The position numbers and the translations under genes were made by a program. A DNA stretch of 39,706 nt, taken from the NCBI GenBank assembly GCA_050998615.1, contig JBPCQA010000009.1, forward strand, positions 1-39,706, in the 5' to 3' direction. Below the pieces are notes generated by a model. That model was given only the letters and a program-made list of their open reading frames with translations. It was not told the DNA's origin and did no database searches. The stretch is from JBPCQA01 sp050998615. GTDB taxonomy: Bacteria > Actinomycetota > Actinomycetes > Propionibacteriales > Nocardioidaceae. Shown here piece by piece: positions 17,920 to 26,321 of this stretch (within the stretch, counting starts at the first letter, position 1; each line of letters starts with the position of its first letter).

Positions 17920-19149
17920 ATGTCGGTCGCCGAGCTAGAACGCCTCAAGGTCATCCGCAACGGCGAGAAGGGGCAGCGAACCTTCTCCGACGCCGAGATG
18001 GAACGTCGGTTGTCGCTGCTGCGTAAGGTGATGGCCGACGACGGCATCGACGTCGCGCTGCTGACGTCGTACCACAACATCAAGTACTACTCAGATTTCC
18101 TCTACACCTCGTTCGGCCGCCCGTATGCGCTGATCGTGACTCCCACTGACCAGATCACCGTGTCAGCCAACATCGACGCGGGGATGCCGTGGCGGCGCAC
18201 CTTCGGGGACAACGTCGTTTACACCGACTGGCACCGCGACAACTACATCTGGGTGATCCGCCAGACGTTGGCCAAGCGGGGGGTTTCAGCTCGCCGGATC
18301 GGGGTCGAGAACGACACCCTCCCAGTGGATATGCACGCGAAGTTCCGGGCCGCCTTCGAGGGCGCAGACGTCGTCGACATCGCCCAGAACGCGATGCGGC
18401 AGCGGATGATCAAGTCCCCGGAAGAGATCGACGTCATCAAGAACGGCTCTCGGATCGGAGATTTCGGCGGCGAGGCCATCCGGGCGGCGATCACCGAAGG
18501 AGTGGCCGAGTACGAGGTGGCGCTGGCCGGAACCGAGGCAATGGTCCGGGAGATCGCGGCGACCTTCCCCCAAACCGAGATCCGCGACACCTGGGTGTGG
18601 TTCCAATCCGGGGTCAACACCGACGGTGCCCACAACTGGCCGACCACCCGCAAAATTCGACGCGGCGACATCCTCAGCCTCAACTGCTTCCCGATGACGT
18701 CCGGCTACTACACGGCACTGGAACGCACCCTCTTCTACGGCCAGCCCGACAAGCGGTCGCTGGAGTTGTGGAACATCAACGTCGACGTGCATCGCGCCGG
18801 ACTGGAGCTCGTCAAACCCGGAATCGCCTGCTCGCAGATCGCGCACACGCTCAACGAGATCTACACCGGCCACGACGTGCTGCCGAACCGTACGTTCGGC
18901 TACGGCCACTCGTTCGGCGTGCTGTGCCACTACTACGGCCGCGAGGCGGGCCTTGAGTTGCGTGAAGACATCGACACTGTGCTCGAGCCCGGCATGGTGG
19001 TGTCCATGGAGCCGATGATCATGGTCCCCGACGGTCAGCCCGGCGCAGGCGGCTACCGCGAGCACGACATCCTCGTGGTGACCGAGGACGGCGCCGAGAA
19101 CATCACCCACTTCCCGTTCGGCCCAGAGCACAACATCGTGGGTGCCTGA
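17920..19149 (+). CDS. Creatinase (creatine amidinohydrolase)
   Basis: A 409-residue pita-bread-fold enzyme that hydrolyses creatine to sarcosine and urea, a metal-free member of the M24 family. NTDGAHNWPTTRK carries the catalytic histidine (His238, equivalent to His232 of the Pseudomonas enzyme). TALERTLFYG (Glu268) and VVSMEPMIMVP (Glu364) supply the substrate-binding glutamates. The C-terminus YREHDILVV then GAENITHFPFGPEHNI is diagnostic for creatinase rather than a general aminopeptidase. Length matches (about 403-411). It heads a two-gene unit with the IclR regulator, whose possible GTG start overlaps its end. Alternative: a close M24 relative with another guanidino substrate. Confidence 0.9.
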   Translation: MSVAELERLKVIRNGEKGQRTFSDAEMERRLSLLRKVMADDGIDVALLTSYHNIKYYSDFLYTSFGRPYALIVTPTDQITVSANIDAGMPWRRTFGDNVVYTDWHRDNYIWVIRQTLAKRGVSARRIGVENDTLPVDMHAKFRAAFEGADVVDIAQNAMRQRMIKSPEEIDVIKNGSRIGDFGGEAIRAAITEGVAEYEVALAGTEAMVREIAATFPQTEIRDTWVWFQSGVNTDGAHNWPTTRKIRRGDILSLNCFPMTSGYYTALERTLFYGQPDKRSLELWNINVDVHRAGLELVKPGIACSQIAHTLNEIYTGHDVLPNRTFGYGHSFGVLCHYYGREAGLELREDIDTVLEPGMVVSMEPMIMVPDGQPGAGGYREHDILVVTEDGAENITHFPFGPEHNIVGA

Positions 19150-19156
19150 GACATCG

Positions 19157-19999
19157 ATGGCCGCCAGGAGCGGAGCAGACGCGAACGGCGAGGACGCCCG
19201 TGGTATATCGGTGCTCCGCAACGGCATCTCGGTGCTTCGTGCGTTCGACGCGGAAGAGCCGACCCTCGGCGTGACCGAGATCGCCTCGCGCGTAGGGCTG
19301 CACAAGAGCACCGTGTCGCGGATCCTCGCGACCTTAGAGCATGCGGACCTGGTCGAGCGGGACGCCGACTCCGGCAGGTTCCGCCTCGGCCTCGGCGTGA
19401 TTGCGTTGGCTGGCCCGCTGCTTGCCCATCTCGACGTACGCCGGGTTGCCTATCCGCTGCTTGAGGACCTCAGCCGGTGCACCGGCGAGACGTCGGCGTT
19501 GATGGTGTGGAACGGAAGCGAGGCGGTCTGCGTTGAGCAGGTCCCAAGCAGCCATCAGGTCAAGCACACGACCCCGCTGGGAACGCGGTACCGCACCGTT
19601 GCCGACTCCTCGGTCGCCGTGTTCTTGGCTCAATGCGACGGACTGCGGGTCCGCACCATGCTGGCGGCCGGGACGATCGGTGGGGCCGGTCTCGACACGC
19701 AGGGCGTGGAGGCTTATCTGGCCCGGCTGGCGGAGGCTCGGCAGCGCGGTTTCACCGTCAACTATGGGGCGACGTCGCTGGAGGAGGTGGGCATCGCGGC
19801 TCCGGTCTTCGACCATCGCGGAGGTCCGATCGCGGCGGTATTGGTCTCCGCACCACGATTCCGCGTTTCAGCGCAGCAGGTGACCGCGCTGGGGGAGGCG
19901 GTGCGCGACAGCGCGGCCGGCGTCACGCGGCGGCTCGGTGGGCATAGCCCGGCCCGCTCGTCACATCCCGATCCCGGCTCGCTCGCTCGTCAGCCGTAG
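19157..19999 (+). CDS. IclR family transcriptional regulator
   Basis: A 280-residue regulator. LGVTEIASRVGLHKSTVSRILATLEHADLVERD (about 37-70) is the winged helix-turn-helix. The C-terminal IclR effector domain has TSALMVWNGSEAVCVEQVPS and the conserved GFTVNYGATSLEEVGIAAPVFDHRG. I chose ATG 19157; a GTG at 19142 would overlap the end of creatinase by 8 bases and add five residues. Co-transcription with creatinase and palindromes at the creatinase promoter suggest it controls its own operon in response to a pathway compound. It is convergent with the NodB-fold gene, 28 bases away. Confidence 0.9.
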   Translation: MAARSGADANGEDARGISVLRNGISVLRAFDAEEPTLGVTEIASRVGLHKSTVSRILATLEHADLVERDADSGRFRLGLGVIALAGPLLAHLDVRRVAYPLLEDLSRCTGETSALMVWNGSEAVCVEQVPSSHQVKHTTPLGTRYRTVADSSVAVFLAQCDGLRVRTMLAAGTIGGAGLDTQGVEAYLARLAEARQRGFTVNYGATSLEEVGIAAPVFDHRGGPIAAVLVSAPRFRVSAQQVTALGEAVRDSAAGVTRRLGGHSPARSSHPDPGSLARQP

Positions 20000-20027
20000 G
20001 TCGGCTCACGTCACCTCTGGCCAGGGG

Positions 20028-20933
20028 TCACGGCTGGGCCGGCGGCGCGTGACCGGTCGGGCTGCGGTCGACGTGATGGTCGCTCGGCGCCTCGACTCGG
20101 GCGATCGTGCGAACATCGGTCAGCGTGGCCTTAGCGTGAGCCGCGATGTCGCCCAGCGTGGTGATCCAGATGCCGTCGAGCAACTTCACGTCCTCGATGA
20201 GTCTCTCCAAGGCCGCCGCCTTCGACGGCCTGCCGGAGATGAACGGATGGTTGGTCAGCACAAAGCAGCTGCCTTCGCGATGATGCGCCTGCGCCTCACG
20301 CAGCCAGAGCTCATGGACCTTGTCCGGGCTCTCGATGACCCCGCTGCCCGTCCAACCCGGATAGAAGGCGTACTGCTCCCAGTCGTCCAGCGCCCAGTCG
20401 ACCGGAATCTCGACAAGGCTGCCTTCAGTCTTGTCGCCGGCCAGCCGATACGGAGCGTCGCCGTCCAGCAGGCTCGAGTCGTAGCTGAACCCGCGCTCGA
20501 TCAGCAGGTCGGGGGTGTGCCAGTTCAGCTCCCACCACGGGGCACGGAAGCCCTGTGGTCGTACGCCGAGCCGGCCGAGCGCCTCGAGGCCGCGGTCGAG
20601 GTAGCGCGCCTCGGTCTCTGCCGAGATGCCCTGCATCGGCTCGTGCAGATAGCCGTGGTGGGCGACCTCGTGACCGTCGTCGATGATCTGCTTGACGACG
20701 TCGGGGTAGGTGTCGGCGGTGAAACCCGGGACGAAGAACGTCGACGTGATCTCTTGCCGCTGGAGCAGCCGGAGCAACCGCGGCACTCCGACTCGCGGGC
20801 CGTACGACTGGTGGCTCATCAGTGACATCCGGGCGGAGGCTGCCGGATCATGTGCCAGCACGCACGACTCGGCGTCGACGTCGAACGTGAAGGCAGCCGC
20901 CGCCTGGCACCCTCGCGGCCACCGGTCGTTCAT
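20028..20933 (-). CDS. CE4/NodB-fold polysaccharide deacetylase-like amidohydrolase
   Basis: A 301-residue cytosolic protein (no signal peptide) of the NodB/CE4 fold. FTFDVDAES (Asp18, Asp20) is motif 1; HEVAHHGYLHEP (His93-x3-His97) is motif 2 with the metal-binding histidines; GFRAPWWELN is motif 3; FVLTNHPFISGRP is the C-terminal histidine motif. The lack of secretion signal and the DVDAES form place it with cytosolic amidohydrolases such as cyclic imide hydrolases rather than chitin or peptidoglycan deacetylases. ATG 20933 overlaps the permease stop as ATGA. The context suggests it opens a cyclic amide or ureide imported by the permease: creatinine, N-methylhydantoin or allantoin-like. 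The substrate is inference. Confidence 0.8.
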   Translation of the reverse strand: MNDRWPRGCQAAAAFTFDVDAESCVLAHDPAASARMSLMSHQSYGPRVGVPRLLRLLQRQEITSTFFVPGFTADTYPDVVKQIIDDGHEVAHHGYLHEPMQGISAETEARYLDRGLEALGRLGVRPQGFRAPWWELNWHTPDLLIERGFSYDSSLLDGDAPYRLAGDKTEGSLVEIPVDWALDDWEQYAFYPGWTGSGVIESPDKVHELWLREAQAHHREGSCFVLTNHPFISGRPSKAAALERLIEDVKLLDGIWITTLGDIAAHAKATLTDVRTIARVEAPSDHHVDRSPTGHAPPAQP

Positions 20934-22399
20934 GCACCGACCTTCGAGACGATCGCGGGATTTGCAGTCTGCCTCCTGCTGAAGCGCTTCTCGGCGAGCG
21001 GCCCGAGGGTCGCGTACACGACCGCGCTGGTCACTCCGCCTGCCAGCCACGACAGGTCGATTCCGTGCAGTGCGGTCGACGCGCTGCCCTGCAGGAATGG
21101 CGTGGTGCCGTACATGAACAGCCATGTCATCACGATCCCCGCGATGAATGCGACGAGGCCTGCCCAATTGACGTCCGGAATGCGCGAGGCACGGACCGGG
21201 GCGAAGAGCCGCTCCACGTCGGTCTGATGTCGGTGCAGCCCGTAATAGTGAACGAGCATGATGCCGCCCCACGAGGCGATCCACGCGACGATACCGGACA
21301 GCCACGCGTCCAGGGTTGATGCCAGGTCGCCCTTGTAGACGAAGAACACCACGACGGCCATCGCAAAGACTCCCACCACGACGCTCAACGCCCGCCTCGG
21401 GATCTTGACGTCGAGCGCCTGAGTGGCCACCGAGAACGTGTAGATGTTCAAGATGTTCGTGGCGATCGGGCCGTGAATGACCAGCAAGAGCACGGGGATT
21501 GCCATCGTCCCGAAGTTCTCCACGACGAGCTGCCCGGGGTCGACCGACCCGTTCTTGGTGGCCAGCGACGCGCCGAGCACGCCGAGCCACACCACCGGCA
21601 GGAACTGGCCCAAGACGCTCGCCAGATAGAGCCGGCCGCGCGGCATCTTGGTGCTGACGAAACGCGAGTAGTCGGCGGCGTACGTGAACCAGGTGATGCC
21701 CCAGCCGATCCCGATGGCGGTCATGATGCCGGTCATCGCCGACCATCTGGGCCAGCCGGTGAGGATGTGCCCGGCCGCGCCGGCGTACCCCCAGTTGATG
21801 TGCAGGAAGAACCAGGCGGTGATCGACATCGCGATCAGAATCGCGATCGTGGGCGGCACCGTCCAACGCTCGAACGTCGCAATCGCCTTGTATCCCAGCC
21901 AGGAGATCACCACCTGCACGAGCATGATGAGACCCGCGACGAGGATTCTGGGCCCATAGTTGTTCGCGTTCGGGTCGACGACGCTGAGCTTGCCCAGCAA
22001 CGCCATCACCAGATCGAGGATGATCCAGGTATTGACCGCGCACCAGCCGATGGCCAGGCAGGCCTGGATCGTGGCGGGCAGGTAGTTGCCGCGACGTCCG
22101 AACGCGGCCCGGCTGAGCACCATCGCGGTGGCTCCAGTGCGTTGCCCGAGTAGCACGAAGAAGCCGAACAACGCCATGCCGATGAGGTTGCCGACGACGA
22201 GAACGATCAAGGTGTCGGACAGGCCGAGCCCGAGGTTGACGCCAAGGGCGCCGAGCACCCAGTTGATTGGCGCGATGTTCGCGCCACACCAGATCCAGAA
22301 CTGGCCGGACACCCTGGTGGTTCGGGCGCTCTCTGGAATCGGCTGCAGCGTCTGCTCGAGCTCATGCACATCGAAGTGCTCGGTGGTCGTCGTTGACAT
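20930..22399 (-). CDS. NCS1 family permease (cytosine/hydantoin/allantoin type)
   Basis: A 489-residue membrane transporter with about twelve hydrophobic helices. FWIWCGANIAPINWVLGALGV (TM1) contains the substrate-site pattern of the NCS1 family; LSRAAFGRRGNYLP and GIGWGITWFTYAADYSRFV are typical loops and helices. The family imports cytosine, purines, allantoin, hydantoins and, in some actinobacteria, creatinine-like compounds by Na+ or H+ symport. GGAGGGG at 22404-22410 (complement) is a strong ribosome-binding site for ATG 22399. It precedes and is coupled to the NodB-fold gene and is divergent from pucR with a 104-base promoter region between. Confidence 0.9.
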   Translation of the reverse strand: MSTTTTEHFDVHELEQTLQPIPESARTTRVSGQFWIWCGANIAPINWVLGALGVNLGLGLSDTLIVLVVGNLIGMALFGFFVLLGQRTGATAMVLSRAAFGRRGNYLPATIQACLAIGWCAVNTWIILDLVMALLGKLSVVDPNANNYGPRILVAGLIMLVQVVISWLGYKAIATFERWTVPPTIAILIAMSITAWFFLHINWGYAGAAGHILTGWPRWSAMTGIMTAIGIGWGITWFTYAADYSRFVSTKMPRGRLYLASVLGQFLPVVWLGVLGASLATKNGSVDPGQLVVENFGTMAIPVLLLVIHGPIATNILNIYTFSVATQALDVKIPRRALSVVVGVFAMAVVVFFVYKGDLASTLDAWLSGIVAWIASWGGIMLVHYYGLHRHQTDVERLFAPVRASRIPDVNWAGLVAFIAGIVMTWLFMYGTTPFLQGSASTALHGIDLSWLAGGVTSAVVYATLGPLAEKRFSRRQTANPAIVSKVGA

Positions 22400-22475
22400 G
22401 GTCCCCTCCAGCGAATGGACGTTCCCTCCATCGTCGCGGTGCCGGTCACGTGTGACAATGGGTAAACCGTCAAGT

Positions 22476-22490
22476 TGTCTCAGCGAGACA
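22476..22490. promoter_or_regulatory. Perfect palindrome in permease/pucR divergent promoter
   Basis: TGTCTC-AGC-GAGACA, a perfect 6+6 inverted repeat, lies 13 bases before the pucR start and 76 bases before the permease start, flanked by GTT and TGGACAAAAC. It is a likely operator for PucR or the IclR regulator. No ribosome-binding site precedes the pucR ATG, so that mRNA may be leaderless and the palindrome could overlap its promoter. Confidence 0.5.
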
Positions 22491-22503
22491 TGGACAAAAC
22501 GTC

Positions 22504-24000
22504 ATGCGGATCTCCCTTCGCCGGGTGTTGCAACATCCAAGCCTGACGCCTGCCCTGCCGCAGGTGCTGACGGGGCGCGATCGCCTGCGGGACCCCGTCA
22601 GGTGGATCCACTCCAGCGAGGTCCTCGAGATCGCTCCGCTGCTGCGAGGTGGCGAGCTGCTGCTGACAGGCGGCACCGTCCTGGCGGAGAGCTCCCCGTC
22701 AGAGCAGCGACGCTATGTGCGAGAGCTCGCGGAGCGGGGCGTCGCGGGGGTGGCGATCGAGACCGGCGGCGGGCTGCCCGTCGTACCCTCCGGCGTCCTC
22801 GAGGAGGCCGCGCGGCTCAGCTTCCCCGTGATCGAACTTCGCCGGGTCGTTCCGTTTGTGGAGGTCGCGGAGGCGATCAACGGTGAGCTCGTGGACGCGT
22901 CGGTCACCAACCTGCGGTACGTCGCCGAGCTCACGCATGCCTTGTCGGGTGTGGTTGTCGACGGCGGAGGAGTCCGGGAGATCCTCGAGGAACTGGTGGC
23001 TCGAACCGGCATCGGGGCCGTGCTCTATGACAGTGCCGGACGGGTCATGGAATCTGTCGGGATTGCGCCGCCTGCGTCCGAAGGCTCGACGGCCGGTGGG
23101 ATCAGCACTTCGGTGACGATCCGAGGCGTGCACGTCGCCACCTTGTGGATCGATACGTCGGTGCGGGCAGACGACCGTATGGCGCCCGCTGCCGACACCG
23201 CAGCGCAGTCACTCAGCTTGGCGTTGTTGCGCACTCGTCCGCTGTCGGCACGTGAGCTCGCCGCTCGCGAGCTGGTGAGGCTCGCCGGGGCCGGCCGAAA
23301 CGACGCACGTCAACTGCAAGCCGTGGGACGGACGATCGACTTCCGGCCGGCGGACCCGGTCATCGGCGTTGCCGCCGTCGGTCCTGGAGTGGGCGCCGCA
23401 CTGCCACGACTCGACGCGCTGCTTCACAGATTCGGCGGTGTCGCGCTGGATGCGCCGGCGAAGAGCGAGGTACATGCCGTGGTCTCGCTCAAGGAGCGCG
23501 GCTCCGCGGCAGCAACCCGCACGTCGATGCTGGACGCCTTGCGCGAATGGATCGACGGCCAAGCCGAGCTCGTCATCGTGGTGGGTCCGGTGGTGCCTGC
23601 ACTGGCTGGCGCGCCGCTTTCGCTGAATGCGGTGTCTGAAATCCTTGCGCTCCAAGGAACCCGCGCACATGAGCGCGTAGTCATCGACTCGCACACGCGC
23701 CTGGTCGACCGACTGGTGGAGGCAGACCAGCAACATGAGTGCCTCGGGAGGCTTGCCGACGAGGAGCTGGCTATGTTCGACCTGCTGCCGTCTCGACCCC
23801 GAGATGTCTTGCTCGAGACGCTCAAGGCGTATCTGGACTCCGGATGCCACAAGTCGGCGACGGCGGGGCAGCTGCACGTGACACGACAGGCTCTCTACGG
23901 GCGACTGCAGCGCGCGTTTTCGCTGCTTGGCGGCGACCCTACCGGCACGGACCGTGCCTTCGGGTTGCAGTTGGCCCTGCGTATTCGACACCTGCGGTGA
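22504..24000 (+). CDS. PucR family transcriptional regulator
   Basis: A 498-residue activator-type regulator. Residues about 1-130 form the PucR/PurR effector domain (VRWIHSSEVLEIAPLLRGGELLLTGG). A middle GGDEF-like/GAF region follows (TGIGAVLYDSAGRVMESVG). The C-terminal HTH_30 domain is in the last 60 residues (SATAGQLHVTRQALYGRL, then QLALRIRHLR). PucR proteins switch on purine, allantoin and other nitrogen-compound genes in response to a pathway intermediate. Divergence from the permease suggests that is its target. Start ATG 22504 (MRISLRRVLQHPSL) matches the family; no Shine-Dalgarno is visible. Confidence 0.9.
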   Translation: MRISLRRVLQHPSLTPALPQVLTGRDRLRDPVRWIHSSEVLEIAPLLRGGELLLTGGTVLAESSPSEQRRYVRELAERGVAGVAIETGGGLPVVPSGVLEEAARLSFPVIELRRVVPFVEVAEAINGELVDASVTNLRYVAELTHALSGVVVDGGGVREILEELVARTGIGAVLYDSAGRVMESVGIAPPASEGSTAGGISTSVTIRGVHVATLWIDTSVRADDRMAPAADTAAQSLSLALLRTRPLSARELAARELVRLAGAGRNDARQLQAVGRTIDFRPADPVIGVAAVGPGVGAALPRLDALLHRFGGVALDAPAKSEVHAVVSLKERGSAAATRTSMLDALREWIDGQAELVIVVGPVVPALAGAPLSLNAVSEILALQGTRAHERVVIDSHTRLVDRLVEADQQHECLGRLADEELAMFDLLPSRPRDVLLETLKAYLDSGCHKSATAGQLHVTRQALYGRLQRAFSLLGGDPTGTDRAFGLQLALRIRHLR

Positions 24001-24026
24001 AGACGGATCTTGAGCACCTCCCACGA

Positions 24027-24063
24027 TGGTTGAGGAGGCCGCTTTGGCGCCGTCTCGAAACCA
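24027..24063 (+). repeat. Dispersed palindromic repeat, family 1, copy 2
   Basis: TGGTTGAGGAG and TCTCGAAACCA arms around a self-complementary GGCCGCTTTGGCGCC loop. It lies 26 bases after the pucR stop. A second, more worn hairpin (GGCTTCGCTCGCTGCC, 24094-24109) follows. It may end pucR transcription. Confidence 0.75.
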
Positions 24064-24220
24064 CGCCCGCCCGGCCGGTGTTTTTCAGTCGCTGGCTTCG
24101 CTCGCTGCCAAACCTCCGAGACCAGGCGCTGGCGGATCGGGAACAAACGGCTCGCCCGTGGTCGGCGTACCCGTTATCGTCGCAGCCAAGAGTCTCAACG
24201 ACGGAGAAGGAGCACTGGAG

Positions 24221-24331
24221 ATGCGGCACCAGCTCGGACAGATCGCCCTCACTCATCCGAGCAACCCGAAGGCAGCCGCTGCGCATGTCAACCCTCAATC
24301 TCGGGATCGTCGCCCATGTCGACGCCGGTAA
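24221..24331 (+). CDS. Possible leader peptide upstream of the GTPase gene
   Basis: A 36-residue frame (MRHQLGQIALTHPS, ending RRPCRRR) with a good ribosome-binding site AAGGAG at 24207-24212, spacing 8. It overlaps the first 47 bases of the GTPase gene in another frame. The GTPase ATG has no Shine-Dalgarno of its own. Ribosomal-protection genes are often controlled through leader peptides, so a regulatory short ORF is plausible. It could also be chance. Confidence 0.35.
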   Translation: MRHQLGQIALTHPSNPKAAAAHVNPQSRDRRPCRRR

Positions 24332-25796
24332 GACCACGCTAACCGAACGTCTCCTCTTTGAGACCGGCGTCACCACGCACCTTGGCCGTGTCGATCACGG
24401 CGACACCACCACCGATGCCGACGACCTCGAACGCCAACGCGGCATAACGATCCGCTCCGCCGTCGTCAGCTTCACGATCCGCCCCACAGACGGCGCACAC
24501 GTCAAGGTCAACTTGATCGACACCCCCGGCCACTCCGACTTCGTGGCCGAGGTCGAGCGCGCGCTCGCGGTCCTCGACGGCGCGGTGCTCGGCCGCTACC
24601 TGCCGACGAGCCCCGCATCGGCCGATGAGCCCTTACAGGCAAGCGTGTTCAAGATCGAGAGGGGCACGGCCGGTCATAAGGTGGCCTTCGCGCGACTTCA
24701 CGCCGGCACTTTGACTGCGCGCGACCACGTGGTCGTCCACCACCGTTCACCGACAGGCACGGTCAGCGAACACAAGGGTCGAGTCACCGGCGTGAGCACC
24801 TTCAAGCATGGCGCCGAAACGGTGACCGAGCCTGCCCAGGCGGGCGACATTGCCAAGATCGTCGGCCTCGCCGACATCGAAATCGGTGACCAGCTCGGAC
24901 TGTGGGATCCCGCCAGGGGTGGTCGCCACTTCCCTCCGCCGGGCCTTGAGGCCGTCGTACAGGCTCGCAACCCCGCGGACCGGCCTGCGCTCTTCGCAGC
25001 GCTCAGGCGACTGTGCGAGCAGGATCCCCTCATCGACGCCCGCCTGGACGGGGTCGACCAGGAGCTGACCGTCAGTCTGTACGGCGAGGTGCAGAAGGAG
25101 GTGCTGGCTGCACGCCTGGCCGCCGGTTTCCACGTCGATGCCGAGTTCCTGCCGATGCAGACGGTCTACGTGGAGCGAGTCACCGGAGTGGGCCACGCCA
25201 TCAAAGTCATCGGCACTCCCGACAACTTCGACTTGGCGACCGTCGGGCTGCGAGTCGAGCCGGGACCGGTCGATTCGGGGATCACGTACCGGCGCGAGGT
25301 CGAGCTCGGTGGTCTCCTGCTCTCCTTCCACACCGCAATCGAGGAGACGGTGCCTGCCACTCTCGAGAACGGGCTCTGCGGATGGCGTGTCACCGACTGC
25401 ATCGTGACTCTTACGCACTCGGGCTACTCGGCTCCGCTCTCGGCTGCAGGCGACTTCCGCCGGCTTACCGCGATCGTGCTCCGCGAGGCTCTTCGCAGGG
25501 CCGGTACGACGATCTGCGCGCCGGTGAGCGAGTTCGAGCTCGAGGTCCCCGCAGTCGCTTTGAGCCAGGTGCTGCACAAGCTGCACGCCGCCTGGGTCAC
25601 CCCGCAGCCGCCGGCGATGGGGACGACCCGGTGTCGTATCACGGGTGTCATCTCGACCGACCAGGTCGACGGTTTCGAGAAGCAACTTCCAGGTCTGAGC
25701 CACGGCGAAGGGGTGATGATCTGTTACCCGGCCGGCTACCGGGCCGTCCATGGTCAGCCGCCTGTCCGGGCGTCATCCAGGGCCGCCCGGACATGA
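24285..25796 (+). pseudogene. TetM-like ribosomal-protection GTPase with internal deletion
   Basis: A 503-residue frame related to EF-G-like ribosomal-protection proteins (usually about 640). AHVDAGKTTLTERLL (G1, about 10-24), RGITIRSAVVSF (G2) and LIDTPGHSDFVAEVERAL (G3, about 78-93) are intact. After LAVLDGAVL (about residue 102) it jumps to RYLPTSPASADEPLQASVFKIERG, which in relatives comes roughly 140 residues later. The missing part holds the NKxD (G4) and SAx (G5) motifs, so normal GTP binding should be lost. Domains II-V follow intact (FKIERG..AGDIAKIVGL, ELTVSLYGEVQKEVL, and a normal C-terminus). The deletion is in frame. It may be a dying gene or a factor repurposed without GTPase activity. 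Confidence 0.75.
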
Positions 25797-25849
25797 TTGC
25801 GGCGAACGGGTCTAGGGCTCATTAGGACGACAGCATGGGTTCGTTAGCC

Positions 25850-26035
25850 CGGTGGCCGTCGCCCGAAGAGTCACTAGGCGGCGGATCCGAGCGTGTTCAT
25901 GCTGCTGGCCAGGCGCCAGATCGACTTGTTCCCTCGGATCTGCGCGGCCGGTCGATGCCGGAGGCTGCGCCACGTCAGCGCCGTGATGAAGACGTGCACT
26001 ACCGCGGTGGTGGCGAGGACCAGTTTGTTTGGCTT
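25850..26035 (-). pseudogene. Small membrane protein (PLDc_N-like) remnant
   Basis: Read on the minus strand, it gives NKLVLATTAVVHVFITALTW then RSLRHRPAAQIRGNKSIWRL and ASSMNTLGSAA, followed by two adjacent stops TAG TGA and then LFGRR. This resembles the two-helix small actinobacterial proteins whose ending is usually GSAAYWLxGRR: TAC to TAG and TGG to TGA account for both stops. The upstream frame is also interrupted (TAG before KPNK). There is no start codon. Family naming is by pattern memory and moderate in confidence. Confidence 0.4.
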
Positions 26036-26321
26036 CTATGTCGCTGCCCCAGTCTCTCCTTACAGCGGCGGTTCCTAGCGACCAAGGATCGCTAGTAGCT
26101 TGCAAGTGACCCGCACCAGGAGATCGCCGACCCGTCGCAGAGAGGTCACACTTCCACCTGGCAGCGCTCGCCCTACCACGCAACCATTGTGGGCTGTGGC
26201 GCCGAACCATCCTCCACAGCGTCGGCCCACCCGTATTCGTACCAGCAACCAGCGGTTGTCGGCGGTGTGAGAGCATCGCTGATTGCGGCGGTCAGCAAAC
26301 ATCCGTCGTTATCGCCGGGCA
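26036..26321. other. Gap without recognisable gene
   Basis: Lies between the small-protein remnant and the end of the iminopeptidase gene. Only short frames without family motifs are seen on either strand. I see no strong hairpin or repeat. Confidence 0.3.

Noticed and set aside
18286..19311. 341-residue minus-strand frame
   Set aside because: Shadow of creatinase and the IclR gene; no motifs.
20934..22289. Apparent N-terminal extension fusing the NodB-fold protein to a 450-residue upstream stretch
   Set aside because: The extension is basic, motif-free and antisense-frame to the NCS1 permease coding sequence; homology begins at MNDRWPRGCQ.
25930..25950. CGCGCAGAT-like match inside the small membrane protein remnant
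   Set aside because: It is explained as codons of the conserved AAQIRG peptide and has no partner end.
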